From Sphingopyxis macrogoltabida (lineage in GTDB: Bacteria > Pseudomonadota > Alphaproteobacteria > Sphingomonadales > Sphingomonadaceae), in the NCBI GenBank assembly GCA_003241685.1, contig QFPJ01000014.1:8802-72801 (forward strand): a DNA stretch of 64,000 nucleotides, read 5' to 3'. Position numbers and translations under genes: made by a program. Under the pieces are notes generated by a model that worked only from the letters and a program-made list of their open reading frames with translations, ran no database searches and was not told the origin of the DNA. Shown piece by piece: positions 43,921 to 52,216 of this stretch (within the stretch, counting starts at the first letter, position 1; each line of letters opens with the position of its first letter).

Positions 43921-45222
43921 TCAGAGCACATATTTGCTGAGGTCGGTGTCGCCGACCACATCGGCCAGTTGCCGATCGACATAGGCGGCGTCGATGTCCA
44001 GCGTGGTGCCGCCGACATCCTCGGCGGTGAAGCTGATTTCCTCGACCAGCCGTTCCATGATCGTCTGTAGTCGGCGCGCCCCGATATTCTCGACCTTCTC
44101 ATTCACCTCGGCGGCCAGTTTGGCGACGCGTGAAATCGCATCGGACGTGAAGTTCAACGTCACGCCTTCGGTGCCCAGCAACGCGGCATATTGTTCGGGC
44201 AGACCGGCCTTGGTCTCGCTCAGGATGCGGACGAAATCCTCTTCGGTCAGCGCGCCCAGTTCGACACGGATCGGCAGGCGCCCCTGCAGTTCGGGCAGCA
44301 GGTCGCTCGGTTTCGCGACATGGAAGGCGCCCGACGCAATGAACAGAATATGGTCGGTCTTCATCGGACCATATTTGGTCGCCACCGTCGTCCCTTCGAT
44401 CAGCGGCAACAGGTCGCGCTGCACGCCCTCGCGGCTCACCGATCCGCCGCGCACGTCGCTGACGGCGATCTTGTCGATCTCGTCCAGGAAGACGATGCCG
44501 TTCGCCTCGGCATCGGCCAGGGCGACGCGCGCCACGTCATCCTGATCGAGACGCTTGTCCTGTTCTTCCTCGATCAGCCGCGTCGCGGCTTCCAGCACCG
44601 TCAGCTTGCGGCGCTTCTTGGGCATGCCGCCCATCGCCTTGCCCAGCATGTCGGACAGGTTGATCATGCTCATCTGTCCGGGTTGTCCGGGGAGTTCGAA
44701 GTTCATGCTCGGCGCATCGGAAACCTCGATCTCGACCTCATTGTCGTCGAGATGGCCTTCGCGAATGCGCTGGCGGAAACTCTGGCGCGTCGCCTCGCTC
44801 GCCCCCTTGCCGGTGAGCGCATCGAGCAGGCGCTCCATCGCGGCTTCCTCCGCGGCGGCGCGCACCGCCTCGCGGCGGCGATCCTTTTCCAGCCGCACCG
44901 CTTCCTCGACCAGATCGCGGGCAATCTGTTCGACATCGCGGCCGACATAGCCGACCTCGGTGAACTTCGTCGCCTCGACCTTGATGAAGGGCGCGTCGGC
45001 CAGCTTGGCCAGTCGGCGCGAAATCTCGGTCTTGCCGCAGCCGGTGGGGCCGATCATCAGGATATTCTTGGGGCTGACTTCGTCGCGCAGGTCGGGCGAA
45101 AGCTGTTGCCGGCGCCAGCGATTGCGCAGCGCGACGGCCACCGCACGCTTCGCGGCCTTCTGGCCGATGATATGCGTATCCAGCGCGGCGACGATCGCCT
45201 TCGGGGTCAAGTCTTTGTTCAT
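43921..45222 (-). CDS. hslU: ATP-dependent protease ATPase subunit HslU
   Basis: A 433-residue AAA+ unfoldase. Start MNKDLTPKAIVAALDTHIIGQKAAKRAVAVALRNRWRR, Walker A GPTGCGKTEISRRLAKL, Walker B VFLDEIDKIA, and the C-terminal docking tail ADVVGDTDLSKYVL that activates HslV. It feeds unfolded proteins to the HslV peptidase. Unusually it does not follow hslV directly: a DAO-like gene of 361 codons is placed between, with 76 bp before this ATG. Confidence 0.97.
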   Translation of the reverse strand: MNKDLTPKAIVAALDTHIIGQKAAKRAVAVALRNRWRRQQLSPDLRDEVSPKNILMIGPTGCGKTEISRRLAKLADAPFIKVEATKFTEVGYVGRDVEQIARDLVEEAVRLEKDRRREAVRAAAEEAAMERLLDALTGKGASEATRQSFRQRIREGHLDDNEVEIEVSDAPSMNFELPGQPGQMSMINLSDMLGKAMGGMPKKRRKLTVLEAATRLIEEEQDKRLDQDDVARVALADAEANGIVFLDEIDKIAVSDVRGGSVSREGVQRDLLPLIEGTTVATKYGPMKTDHILFIASGAFHVAKPSDLLPELQGRLPIRVELGALTEEDFVRILSETKAGLPEQYAALLGTEGVTLNFTSDAISRVAKLAAEVNEKVENIGARRLQTIMERLVEEISFTAEDVGGTTLDIDAAYVDRQLADVVGDTDLSKYVL

Positions 45223-45298
45223 ATGATGGAAGGGTCCCGAGAGAAATTCATGTGGCCGCTAGATGGGAAGGGGGCGGTTCAAGTCAAGCCGGGAGCCG

Positions 45299-46384
45299 TC
45301 ACACCGGGCACCGGAATCCCGAGAACAGCCGCTGATGCGACGCGACGATGCGCGCGATGCGTTCAGGCTGTGCCTCGGCGACCCACTGGTTTCGTTCATA
45401 GGTGCCGCCGATCACGATGCCGTCGGGGCGCGGGAACATATAGCCGGCGTCCCCGGTGAAGGCATAGCGCACTTCGGGCTGCGGGATCAGGATCGCGAGC
45501 TGGCCCCGGATCGGAATCAGTTCCTGATCGCCGAACAGGTCGCGCGCGCCGAGGCCGGTGCAGTTGAAGACAAGCGTTTCGGGCAGCGACGCGATCTCGG
45601 CGGGCGAGGCGAAGCCGCGCACCGCGATGCGGCCGCCCGCACCATCGATGTCGCGCATCATCTGACGAAGATAGCGGCCGGTTTCGACGTAGATTGTGTC
45701 ATATTGCCAGAGCCGTTCCACGGGGAACGGATGATCGCCGGGGCGCAGCGCCCGCGCGGCGGGAGGAAAGGTCGCCAGCTTGGGTTCTTCGGGGGTCCCT
45801 TCGGAATAGGTGGTGAGCCAGCGCACGCCATAATCGTCGCCGACCATGATCTGGAAACGTCGCCAGCTATAGTCGAGCGCCGCGGTGAACTGCCGGCGCC
45901 ATTCGGGGGTGACGCTGTCCTGTTGAAACAGGCCGAAAGGGTGAAACTGACCGCCCGCGATATTCGATGTCGTGTCGGGCGGCAGCGCCCGGGCATAGAC
46001 GGTGACCGGAAAGCCCGCTTCCTGCACCAGCCGCGCGGTCGACAGGCCGACGATGCCGGCGCCGATCACCGCGACCGGACCACTGTGGCCCGCGACGCCC
46101 ATCTCGACCGCGAGTTTTGCCGTGCCCCAGCTCATCGTCACGCCCGATCCGCCGTGACCATAATTGTGGACGAGACGCTTCGTGCCCAGGGCTTCGGCGC
46201 GAACCACGAAACCGCCGGGGCGATAAGGGCGCAGCCCCGCGACGGTGCGGATGACGCGATCGGCCGACGCGCGGACCGGCATCAGGCAGGATGGCGGCGT
46301 CCGCGCGGACGTGGTGGTGCAGGCGGGCAGGGCAAGCGCCGCCGACGCTACGACGACATGGCGGCGGGGGAAGGTCTGAATCAC
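45299..46384 (-). CDS. FAD-dependent D-amino-acid-oxidase-like lipoprotein, circularly permuted
   Basis: A 361-residue DAO-fold protein from GTG 46384. It starts with a lipobox signal (VVVASAALALPAC, Cys22). The domain order is unusual: the block that ends canonical DAAOs (VIRTVAGLRPYRPGGFVVRAE, LVHNYGHGGSGVTMSWGTA) comes first at residues 43-90, and only then the FAD Rossmann motif VAVIGAGIVGLSTA (residues 104-117), which begins normal DAAOs. The C-terminus is the DAAO middle (YVETGRYLRQMM, IPIRGQLAIL, DGIVIGGTYERNQW...IVASHQRLFSG). So the gene encodes a circular permutation. The conserved Arg of GLRPYR and GHGG are intact, so activity is plausible. It is embedded between hslV (17 bp) and hslU. 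Confidence 0.87.
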   Translation of the reverse strand: MIQTFPRRHVVVASAALALPACTTTSARTPPSCLMPVRASADRVIRTVAGLRPYRPGGFVVRAEALGTKRLVHNYGHGGSGVTMSWGTAKLAVEMGVAGHSGPVAVIGAGIVGLSTARLVQEAGFPVTVYARALPPDTTSNIAGGQFHPFGLFQQDSVTPEWRRQFTAALDYSWRRFQIMVGDDYGVRWLTTYSEGTPEEPKLATFPPAARALRPGDHPFPVERLWQYDTIYVETGRYLRQMMRDIDGAGGRIAVRGFASPAEIASLPETLVFNCTGLGARDLFGDQELIPIRGQLAILIPQPEVRYAFTGDAGYMFPRPDGIVIGGTYERNQWVAEAQPERIARIVASHQRLFSGFRCPV

Positions 46385-46401
46385 CCGCCGACCATAGGCC
46401 G

Positions 46402-46968
46402 TCAGTTTTTGATGTCGATGGTTTCGAGCGTGAACTGGTCGTTGGTATAGACGCAGATGTCGGCCGCGACCTCCATCGCCTTTTTCGCCAGCACTTCGGG
46501 GTCCTGCTCATAATCGGCCAGCGCACGCGCCGCGGACAGCGCGAAATTGCCGCCCGATCCGATCGCCGCGATGCCGCCCTTGGGTTCCAGCACGTCGCCG
46601 TTGCCGGTGATGACCAGCGTCACTTCCCTGTCGGCGACGATCATCATCGCCTCCAGATTGCGCAGATATTTGTCGGTGCGCCAATCCTTGGCCAGCTCGA
46701 CCGCCGCGCGCAGCAATTGGCCATTGTGGCGTTCCAGCTTGGCTTCCAGCCGTTCGAACAGCGTGAAGGCGTCGGCCGTCGCCCCCGCGAAACCGCCGAT
46801 CACGCTGCCATCGTGCAGGCGGCGCACCTTCTTCGCGTTGGGCTTCATCACCGTCTGGCCCATCGATACCTGGCCGTCGCCAATCACGACGACCTTGTCG
46901 GCACTGCGGGCGGACAGGATGGTGGTTCCGTGCCAGGGCGCGGCACGGTGCGTGGTCTGATCGTTCAT
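46402..46968 (-). CDS. hslV: ATP-dependent protease subunit HslV
   Basis: A 188-residue proteasome-like peptidase. The catalytic threonine is T15 in HGTTILSARSADKVVVIGDGQVSMGQ, exposed after removal of a short propeptide; KVRRLHDGSVIGGFAGATADAFTLFERLEAKL and GGNFALSAARAL are family hallmarks. It forms the dodecameric core with HslU caps. ATG 46968 is used; the longer in-frame reading to 47046 is composition noise. It is the first gene of hslV-DAO-hslU. Confidence 0.96.
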   Translation of the reverse strand: MNDQTTHRAAPWHGTTILSARSADKVVVIGDGQVSMGQTVMKPNAKKVRRLHDGSVIGGFAGATADAFTLFERLEAKLERHNGQLLRAAVELAKDWRTDKYLRNLEAMMIVADREVTLVITGNGDVLEPKGGIAAIGSGGNFALSAARALADYEQDPEVLAKKAMEVAADICVYTNDQFTLETIDIKN

Positions 46969-47014
46969 GGCGCGCGATATGGGATAGCCATTCCGCTCGC
47001 GCAAGGCGCGGCGT

Positions 47015-47863
47015 TCAGGCGGCCCAGCAAAGCAGCGCGCGGGCACCTGGCGCGATGTCGATCAGCGCGGCGTCGTCGACCAGCACGGCCTCGCCGAAAC
47101 GCACCGTCTCGCCCGCCGCGTAACAGCCGCTCGACAGCGGCAACAGCGTCAGTTCGCCCGACACGCCGGCGATGCTGGCATGATCGACCGGGCCGACCAG
47201 ATGCAGCACCTCGAAATGGGGACCATCGACCAGTTGCCGCGTTTCGGCGGGATCGACGCGGCAGTCGCGCGCGTCGCGCACCGGCGCGGGCGTGGCCACC
47301 GCCAGGCCTTCCTCCAGATGCAGTTCGCGCGGCCGCCCGTAATCATAGAGGCGATAGGTGCGGTCGACATTCTGCTGCACCTCGACGATGGTCAGGCCGC
47401 CGCCGATGGCATGGATAGTTCCCGCGGGATTGTAGATGAAATCGTTTTTGGCCGCCGCCCGCCACTCGACCATGTCGACGATCGACCCGTCGAGCGCCGC
47501 CGCGCGCAGCGTCGCCGCGTCGCTGTCGCGCTTCAGGCCGACGCCCAGTCGTGCCCCGTCTTCGGCGCCCAGCACCAGCCAGCATTCATCCTTGCCGAAG
47601 GGCAGGCCGGACGCCCTGGCCGCATTGTCGTCGGGGTGCACCTGGATCGACAGCCGCTCCGACGTGAACAGATATTTGATCATGAAGGGCGCGGCGTCGC
47701 CGTCCGGATGGATATACCAGATTTCGCCGATGCGCCGCCCGTCCATATCGCCGAACGCGCGCGGCAGGTCGGTTCGCCCCCACGGCTTTTCGAACACGCG
47801 CCGTTCCAGCCGGCGCAGCGCACCGCTTTCGCGATCGAACCGGCGGGGCGGGGCGATATACAT
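47015..47863 (-). CDS. Class I mannose-6-phosphate isomerase
   Basis: A 282-residue cupin-type type I phosphomannose isomerase: WGRTDLPRAFG, IGEIWYIHP, LSIQVHPDDNAA with zinc-binding His, KDECWLVLGA, and FIYNPAGTIHAIGGGLTIVEVQQNVDRTYRLYDYGR. It interconverts fructose-6-P and mannose-6-P, supplying mannose for nucleotide sugars, though a short form may act on other hexose phosphates. Its ATG directly follows the wecC stop (TGAATG), so the three sugar genes form one operon. Confidence 0.9.
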   Translation of the reverse strand: MYIAPPRRFDRESGALRRLERRVFEKPWGRTDLPRAFGDMDGRRIGEIWYIHPDGDAAPFMIKYLFTSERLSIQVHPDDNAARASGLPFGKDECWLVLGAEDGARLGVGLKRDSDAATLRAAALDGSIVDMVEWRAAAKNDFIYNPAGTIHAIGGGLTIVEVQQNVDRTYRLYDYGRPRELHLEEGLAVATPAPVRDARDCRVDPAETRQLVDGPHFEVLHLVGPVDHASIAGVSGELTLLPLSSGCYAAGETVRFGEAVLVDDAALIDIAPGARALLCWAA

Positions 47864-49159
47864 TCAGGCCGCGCGATGCAGGCGGCCGGGCGTCGCCGGG
47901 CCGGGTTGGTCCAGCCACAGGCCGCGCGTGTCGTAAACGATCTTGTCGGCGCGCTCCTCCAGCGGGATCGATTTGAACAACTCGTGATCGACCAGCACGA
48001 TCAGCAGGTCGCAGGTGGCCAGCGCGCTGTCGAGGTCGATCAGTTCGGCGCCGGTGCCGGCGAATTCCATCGGCAGACCGCGCGCATAGGGTTCGACGAT
48101 CCGGATCTGTTGCCCGAAACGACGGGCGAGCGCGGCGGCAACTTCGACCGCGGGACTTTCCCGGAAATCGTCGATATTGGGCTTGAAGGCCAGGCCGAGG
48201 CAGGCGACGCGCGCCTCGGGATGCTGCGACACCAGCATTTCGGCGGCGCCGATGACATGCGCGGTCTTGGCCAGATTGACCTCGCGCGCGGTGCGGATCA
48301 GCCGGCTCTGGTCGGGCGCGCCATGGACCAGGAACCACGGATCGACCGCGATGCAGTGTCCGCCGACGCCGGGACCGGGCTGCAATATGTTGACGCGCGG
48401 GTGCCGGTTGGCAAGGCGGATCACCTCCCACACGTCGACGCCCATATGCTCGGCCATCATCGACAGTTCGTTGGCGAAGGCGATATTGACGTCGCGGTAG
48501 CTGTTCTCGACCAGCTTCACCATCTCGGCGGCGCGGGCGGAGGTGGTGATACAGGCGCCGCGCACGAACTGGCGGTAGAAGGTCATCGCCCGGCGCGCGC
48601 AGCGCGGGGTGATGCCGCCGATACAGCGGTCGTTGTCGACCAGCTCGACCAGGATGCGACCCGGCAGCACGCGTTCGGGGCAATAGGCGACGAAGATGTC
48701 GGCCGCGCCGCTGCACGCGCCCGGCACCTTGAGGTCGGGACGCAGCTCGGCGAGCAGCGCCGCGACCTTTTCGGTCGTGCCGACGGGCGATGTCGATTCC
48801 AGAATGACAAGGTTGCCCGCCGTCAGTTGCGGCGCGATCGCGCGCGCGGCCGACAGGACGTGGCTGATGTCGGGACGGTGCTCGTCGTCGTGCGGCGTCG
48901 GCACCGCGATGACGAAGACGTCGGCGGGCGCGACCTCGGTCGACGCGGTCAGCGCGCCGCGCGCGACGACGCCCTGTACCAGCCCGTCGAGGTCGACTTC
49001 CTCGATATGCACCTTGCCGCTGTTGACGGTGTCGACGACCGGGCGGCTGACATCGACGCCGGTCACGCGCGCGCCCGACCGGGCGATCAGCGCCGCCGTC
49101 GGCAGGCCGATATAGCCAAGGCCCAGGACCGTTACCCGCTGTTCGACATCAATCGGCAC
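47864..49159 (-). CDS. wecC: UDP-N-acetyl-D-mannosamine dehydrogenase
   Basis: A 431-residue nucleotide-sugar dehydrogenase: N-terminal NAD motif VTVLGLGYIGLPTAALIA, ESTSPVGTTEKVAALL, AYCPERVLPG, central helix ENSYRDVNIAFANELSMMAEH, catalytic cysteine in GPGVGGHCIAVDPWFLV, and the C-terminal domain LGLAFKPNIDDFRESPAVEV. It oxidises UDP-ManNAc to UDP-ManNAcA in two NAD-dependent steps. GTG 49159 is preferred over TTG 49168 because GGAG lies ten bases before it; the start overlaps wecB by 11 bp. Substrate is inferred from the adjacent wecB. Confidence 0.93.
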   Translation of the reverse strand: MPIDVEQRVTVLGLGYIGLPTAALIARSGARVTGVDVSRPVVDTVNSGKVHIEEVDLDGLVQGVVARGALTASTEVAPADVFVIAVPTPHDDEHRPDISHVLSAARAIAPQLTAGNLVILESTSPVGTTEKVAALLAELRPDLKVPGACSGAADIFVAYCPERVLPGRILVELVDNDRCIGGITPRCARRAMTFYRQFVRGACITTSARAAEMVKLVENSYRDVNIAFANELSMMAEHMGVDVWEVIRLANRHPRVNILQPGPGVGGHCIAVDPWFLVHGAPDQSRLIRTAREVNLAKTAHVIGAAEMLVSQHPEARVACLGLAFKPNIDDFRESPAVEVAAALARRFGQQIRIVEPYARGLPMEFAGTGAELIDLDSALATCDLLIVLVDHELFKSIPLEERADKIVYDTRGLWLDQPGPATPGRLHRAA

Positions 49160-50267
49160 GTGCGACAATCTCCGCGATCTTCTGTGCCGCCGTGCCGTCG
49201 CCGAAGGGATTATGGGCGCGGGCCATGGCGGAATAGGCTGCCTTGTCGTCCAAAAGGCTGAAAATTTCGGAAACGATACGCGCTTTGTCGGTTCCTACAA
49301 GCCTTGCCGTGCCGGCGGCGATGCCTTCGGGGCGCTCGGTCGTCTCGCGCATCACCAGCACGGGCTTGCCCAGCGAGGGCGCTTCTTCCTGCACCCCGCC
49401 GCTGTCGGTGAGCACCAAGTCGCAGGCGCCGAGCAGCCGCACGAAATGCGGATAGTCGAGCGGGTCGATCAGCGCGACATTGTCGAGCGCCCCCAATATC
49501 GGCTCCATCGCGGCGCGGACGTGCGGATTGGGATGGATCGGAAAGATCACGGCGGTGTCGTCCCGCGCCGCGATCGCCGCGATCGCGGCCGCGATCGCCG
49601 CCATGCCGTCACCGAAATTCTCGCGCCGGTGCGAGGTGACGGCGACGATGCGGCGCCCCCCGAAACGCGCGATGAGCGGGTCGAGCCCTGCGGCCAGCGC
49701 CGGTTCCTCCGCGATCCGCGCCTGCGTCGCGAGCAGCGCGTCGATCACCGTGTTGCCCGTCACGTGAATCCGGTCCGCCGTGACATTTTCGGCACGCAGC
49801 GCGGCGGCGGCGGTTTCGGTCGGCGCGAAATGCAGGTCGGCGACCGCGCCGGTGACCTTGCGGTTCACCTCCTCGGGCCAGGGGTGATAGATATTGCCGC
49901 TGCGCAGCCCCGCCTCGACATGTCCGACCGGAATCTTGCGGAAATAGGCGGCCAGCGTCGCCGCCATCGTGGTCAGCGTATCGCCGTGCACCAGGATACG
50001 GTCGGGCTTTTCGCGGTCGAAGCTTTCGCCAAGCCCCGTCACCAGCCGCGCGAGCAGCGCGTCGAGCGTCTGATTTGCCTGCATGACGTCCAGGTCGATG
50101 TCGGGCACGATCCGCGCGATATGCAGCACCTGGTCCAGCATTTCGCGATGCTGCGCCGTCACGCATACGCGCGCATCGAGGCCCGGCTGCGCGCGCAGCG
50201 CATGCACCACCGGGAACATCTTGATAGCCTCCGGCCGCGTGCCGAAAACGGTCATCACCTTCTTCAT
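49149..50267 (-). CDS. wecB: UDP-N-acetylglucosamine 2-epimerase (non-hydrolysing)
   Basis: A 372-residue GT-B fold epimerase: MTVFGTRPEAIKMFPVVHAL, VHGDTLTTMAATLAAYF, GHVEAGLRSGNIYHPWPEEVNRK, VTSHRRENFGDG, and DSGGVQEEAPSLGKPVLVMRETTERPEGI. It converts UDP-GlcNAc to UDP-ManNAc, the substrate of WecC encoded immediately downstream. Two adjacent ATG codons exist (50270, 50267); 50267 is six bases from a GGAG and gives the usual KKVMTVFG start. The pair makes UDP-ManNAcA for a capsule or O-antigen. Confidence 0.95.
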   Translation of the reverse strand: MKKVMTVFGTRPEAIKMFPVVHALRAQPGLDARVCVTAQHREMLDQVLHIARIVPDIDLDVMQANQTLDALLARLVTGLGESFDREKPDRILVHGDTLTTMAATLAAYFRKIPVGHVEAGLRSGNIYHPWPEEVNRKVTGAVADLHFAPTETAAAALRAENVTADRIHVTGNTVIDALLATQARIAEEPALAAGLDPLIARFGGRRIVAVTSHRRENFGDGMAAIAAAIAAIAARDDTAVIFPIHPNPHVRAAMEPILGALDNVALIDPLDYPHFVRLLGACDLVLTDSGGVQEEAPSLGKPVLVMRETTERPEGIAAGTARLVGTDKARIVSEIFSLLDDKAAYSAMARAHNPFGDGTAAQKIAEIVARAD

Positions 50268-50432
50268 CATCGACTCCAGATGCCGCCGCGGCCGATTGTC
50301 CTCACCGACGCTCGCTGCGCGCTTTAGGATATAATGCTTGCCACCACCTTAAGCTTTTTCGGGGCGGCGCCGATGTTGTCACCGCCGCCCGACGGGTCTA
50401 GAATCCAAGATCTGGTTCAATACGGTGGTTCG

Positions 50433-51209
50433 ATGGGAATGTTCTGGAAACGCAAGGCAGCGGCCGAACCGGCGGCGGACCGCGACTATGCGATCCCGCC
50501 CGGCCGCCGCGTCTATGCCATTGGCGACATCCACGGCCGCGACGATCTGTTCCACGAACTGATCGATCTGATACGATCAGACAATAGTGCCCACGAAGAT
50601 GCTGAAACAACGATCATTCTTCTCGGCGACCTTGTCGATCGCGGCCCCGCGTCGGCGTCGGTAATCGACCGCGCGATCGCGCTGCGCGCCGAATTTCCGG
50701 ACACGCGGCTGCTGATCGGCAATCACGAGGAATGCTTTCTCGCCGCGCTGACCGGCGATGCGCGCCGGGTCGGCTATTTCCTGCGGATCGGCGGCGATGC
50801 CACGGTGCGCAGCTATTGGGGGGCGCCGCTCGACGGTGAAACGGTCGACAGCATCGCCGCCGGCCTGCCGCATCGCGTCCCCGCCGCCCATGTCGATTTT
50901 CTGGGCCGGGGGGAGGATATGATCGAGATCGGCGATTATATCTTCGCCCATGCCGGCATCCGGCCCGGCGTCGCGATCACGCGCCAGTCGGTGGCCGACC
51001 TACGCTGGATTCGCGACGAATTTCTGGACGATGGCCGCGATCATGGCGTCATGGTCGTTCACGGCCATACGATCCGCCGCGCCGTCGACGAACGCCCGAA
51101 CCGGATCGGCATCGACACCGGCGCCTTTCAGTCGGGCGTGCTCACCGCGATCGTGCTGGAAGGCACCGGCCGCCGCTTCCTTCAGACAGGCGGCGATCAG
51201 ACCCCGTAA
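50433..51209 (+). CDS. Calcineurin-like metallophosphoesterase (serine/threonine phosphatase family)
   Basis: A 258-residue PPP-type phosphatase: GDIHGRDDLF, GDLVDRGPAS, GNHEECF, and a C-terminal VVHGHTIR, giving the full set of di-metal ligands. It resembles bacterial serine/threonine-specific protein phosphatase 1 types that may also act on diadenosine tetraphosphate. ATG 50433 is used, with ATG 50439 possible. It is divergent from wecB and its end overlaps the UDP-glucuronate epimerase gene by 13 bp, convergent. Confidence 0.9.
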   Translation: MGMFWKRKAAAEPAADRDYAIPPGRRVYAIGDIHGRDDLFHELIDLIRSDNSAHEDAETTIILLGDLVDRGPASASVIDRAIALRAEFPDTRLLIGNHEECFLAALTGDARRVGYFLRIGGDATVRSYWGAPLDGETVDSIAAGLPHRVPAAHVDFLGRGEDMIEIGDYIFAHAGIRPGVAITRQSVADLRWIRDEFLDDGRDHGVMVVHGHTIRRAVDERPNRIGIDTGAFQSGVLTAIVLEGTGRRFLQTGGDQTP

Positions 51210-52216
51210 TAATCCCGATACCAGGTCACGAATGCCCGCACGCCATCGCGAAAGCCGGTTTGCGGAACATAGCCGGTCAGTGCGCGGAGCAGCTCGGCGT
51301 TGGCCCAGGTCGCGGGCACGTCGCCCTTTTGCATCTCCATCATGTTCAGCACCGCCTTCTGCCCGATCTCGGCCTCGATCGCCTCGATGAAGTCGAGCAG
51401 GCGGACCTTGTCCGAATTGCCGATGTTGACAACGCGGAACGGCGCCGCGGGCGACAGGCTGTCGCCGGCCAGCGGCGCGGCGCGGCCGTCGACCTGTGGC
51501 GGCACGGCGTCGATCAGCAGGCGGATGCCGCGCACCAGATCGGCGACATAGGTGAAGTCGCGCCACATATCGCCATGGTTATAGACGTCGATCGGCGTCC
51601 CTTCGATGATCCCCTTGGTGAATTTGAACAGCGCCATGTCGGGGCGCCCCCACGGGCCATAGACGGTGAAGAAGCGGAACATTGTCGTCGGCATCTTCCA
51701 CAAATGGGCATAGCTATGGCCCATCGCCTCATTCGCCTTTTTCGTGGCGGCATAGATGGTCAGCGGCGTGTCGACCTTTTGCCCCTCGTCGAACGGCATC
51801 GAATCGTTCGCGCCATAGACGGAGGAGGTGGACGCCATCAGCAGGTGCGACACCGCGGCCTCGCGCGCGCACTCCATCACGTTGAATGTGCCGGTGATAT
51901 TGGTGTCGATATAGGCGCGCGGATTGTCGAGGCTGTAGCGAACCCCCGCCTGCGCCGCCAGATGGACGATGACGTCGGGCGCCGCCGCGCCGACAAAGGC
52001 GGCCAGGGCTTCGGCATCCTCGATCGTCAGCTCGCGCGCGGTGAAGCGGTTGCTTTGCCGCTGCAAGCGGCGGTGGCGCTCTTCCTTCAGCCGGACGTCA
52101 TAATAATCGGTCATGGCGTCGAGGCCGAACACCTCGAACCCCTCGTCCAGCAACAGGCTGCACAGGTGAAAGCCGATGAAGCCCGCGCTGCCGGTGACCA
52201 GAATGCGCCGCGTCAT
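51197..52216 (-). CDS. NAD-dependent epimerase, UDP-glucuronate 4-epimerase-like
   Basis: A 339-residue extended SDR: ILVTGSAGFIGFHLCSLLLDEG, LAAQAGVRYSLDNPRAYIDTNITGTFNVMECAR, SSVYGANDSMPFDEGQKVDTPLTIYAATKKANEAM (YxxxK), RFFTVYGPWGRPDMALFKFTKGI and the C-terminal GYVPQTGFRDGVRAFVTWYRDYY. This is the set of UDP-glucuronate 4-epimerases (galacturonate formation). ATG 52216 overlaps galE by 4 bp, so the two epimerases are coupled. Longer frame upstream is antisense to galE. Confidence 0.92.
   Translation of the reverse strand: MTRRILVTGSAGFIGFHLCSLLLDEGFEVFGLDAMTDYYDVRLKEERHRRLQRQSNRFTARELTIEDAEALAAFVGAAAPDVIVHLAAQAGVRYSLDNPRAYIDTNITGTFNVMECAREAAVSHLLMASTSSVYGANDSMPFDEGQKVDTPLTIYAATKKANEAMGHSYAHLWKMPTTMFRFFTVYGPWGRPDMALFKFTKGIIEGTPIDVYNHGDMWRDFTYVADLVRGIRLLIDAVPPQVDGRAAPLAGDSLSPAAPFRVVNIGNSDKVRLLDFIEAIEAEIGQKAVLNMMEMQKGDVPATWANAELLRALTGYVPQTGFRDGVRAFVTWYRDYYGV

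Noticed and set aside
47180..49261. 693-codon plus-strand open frame
   Set aside because: Antisense of wecC and the mannose-6-P isomerase gene.
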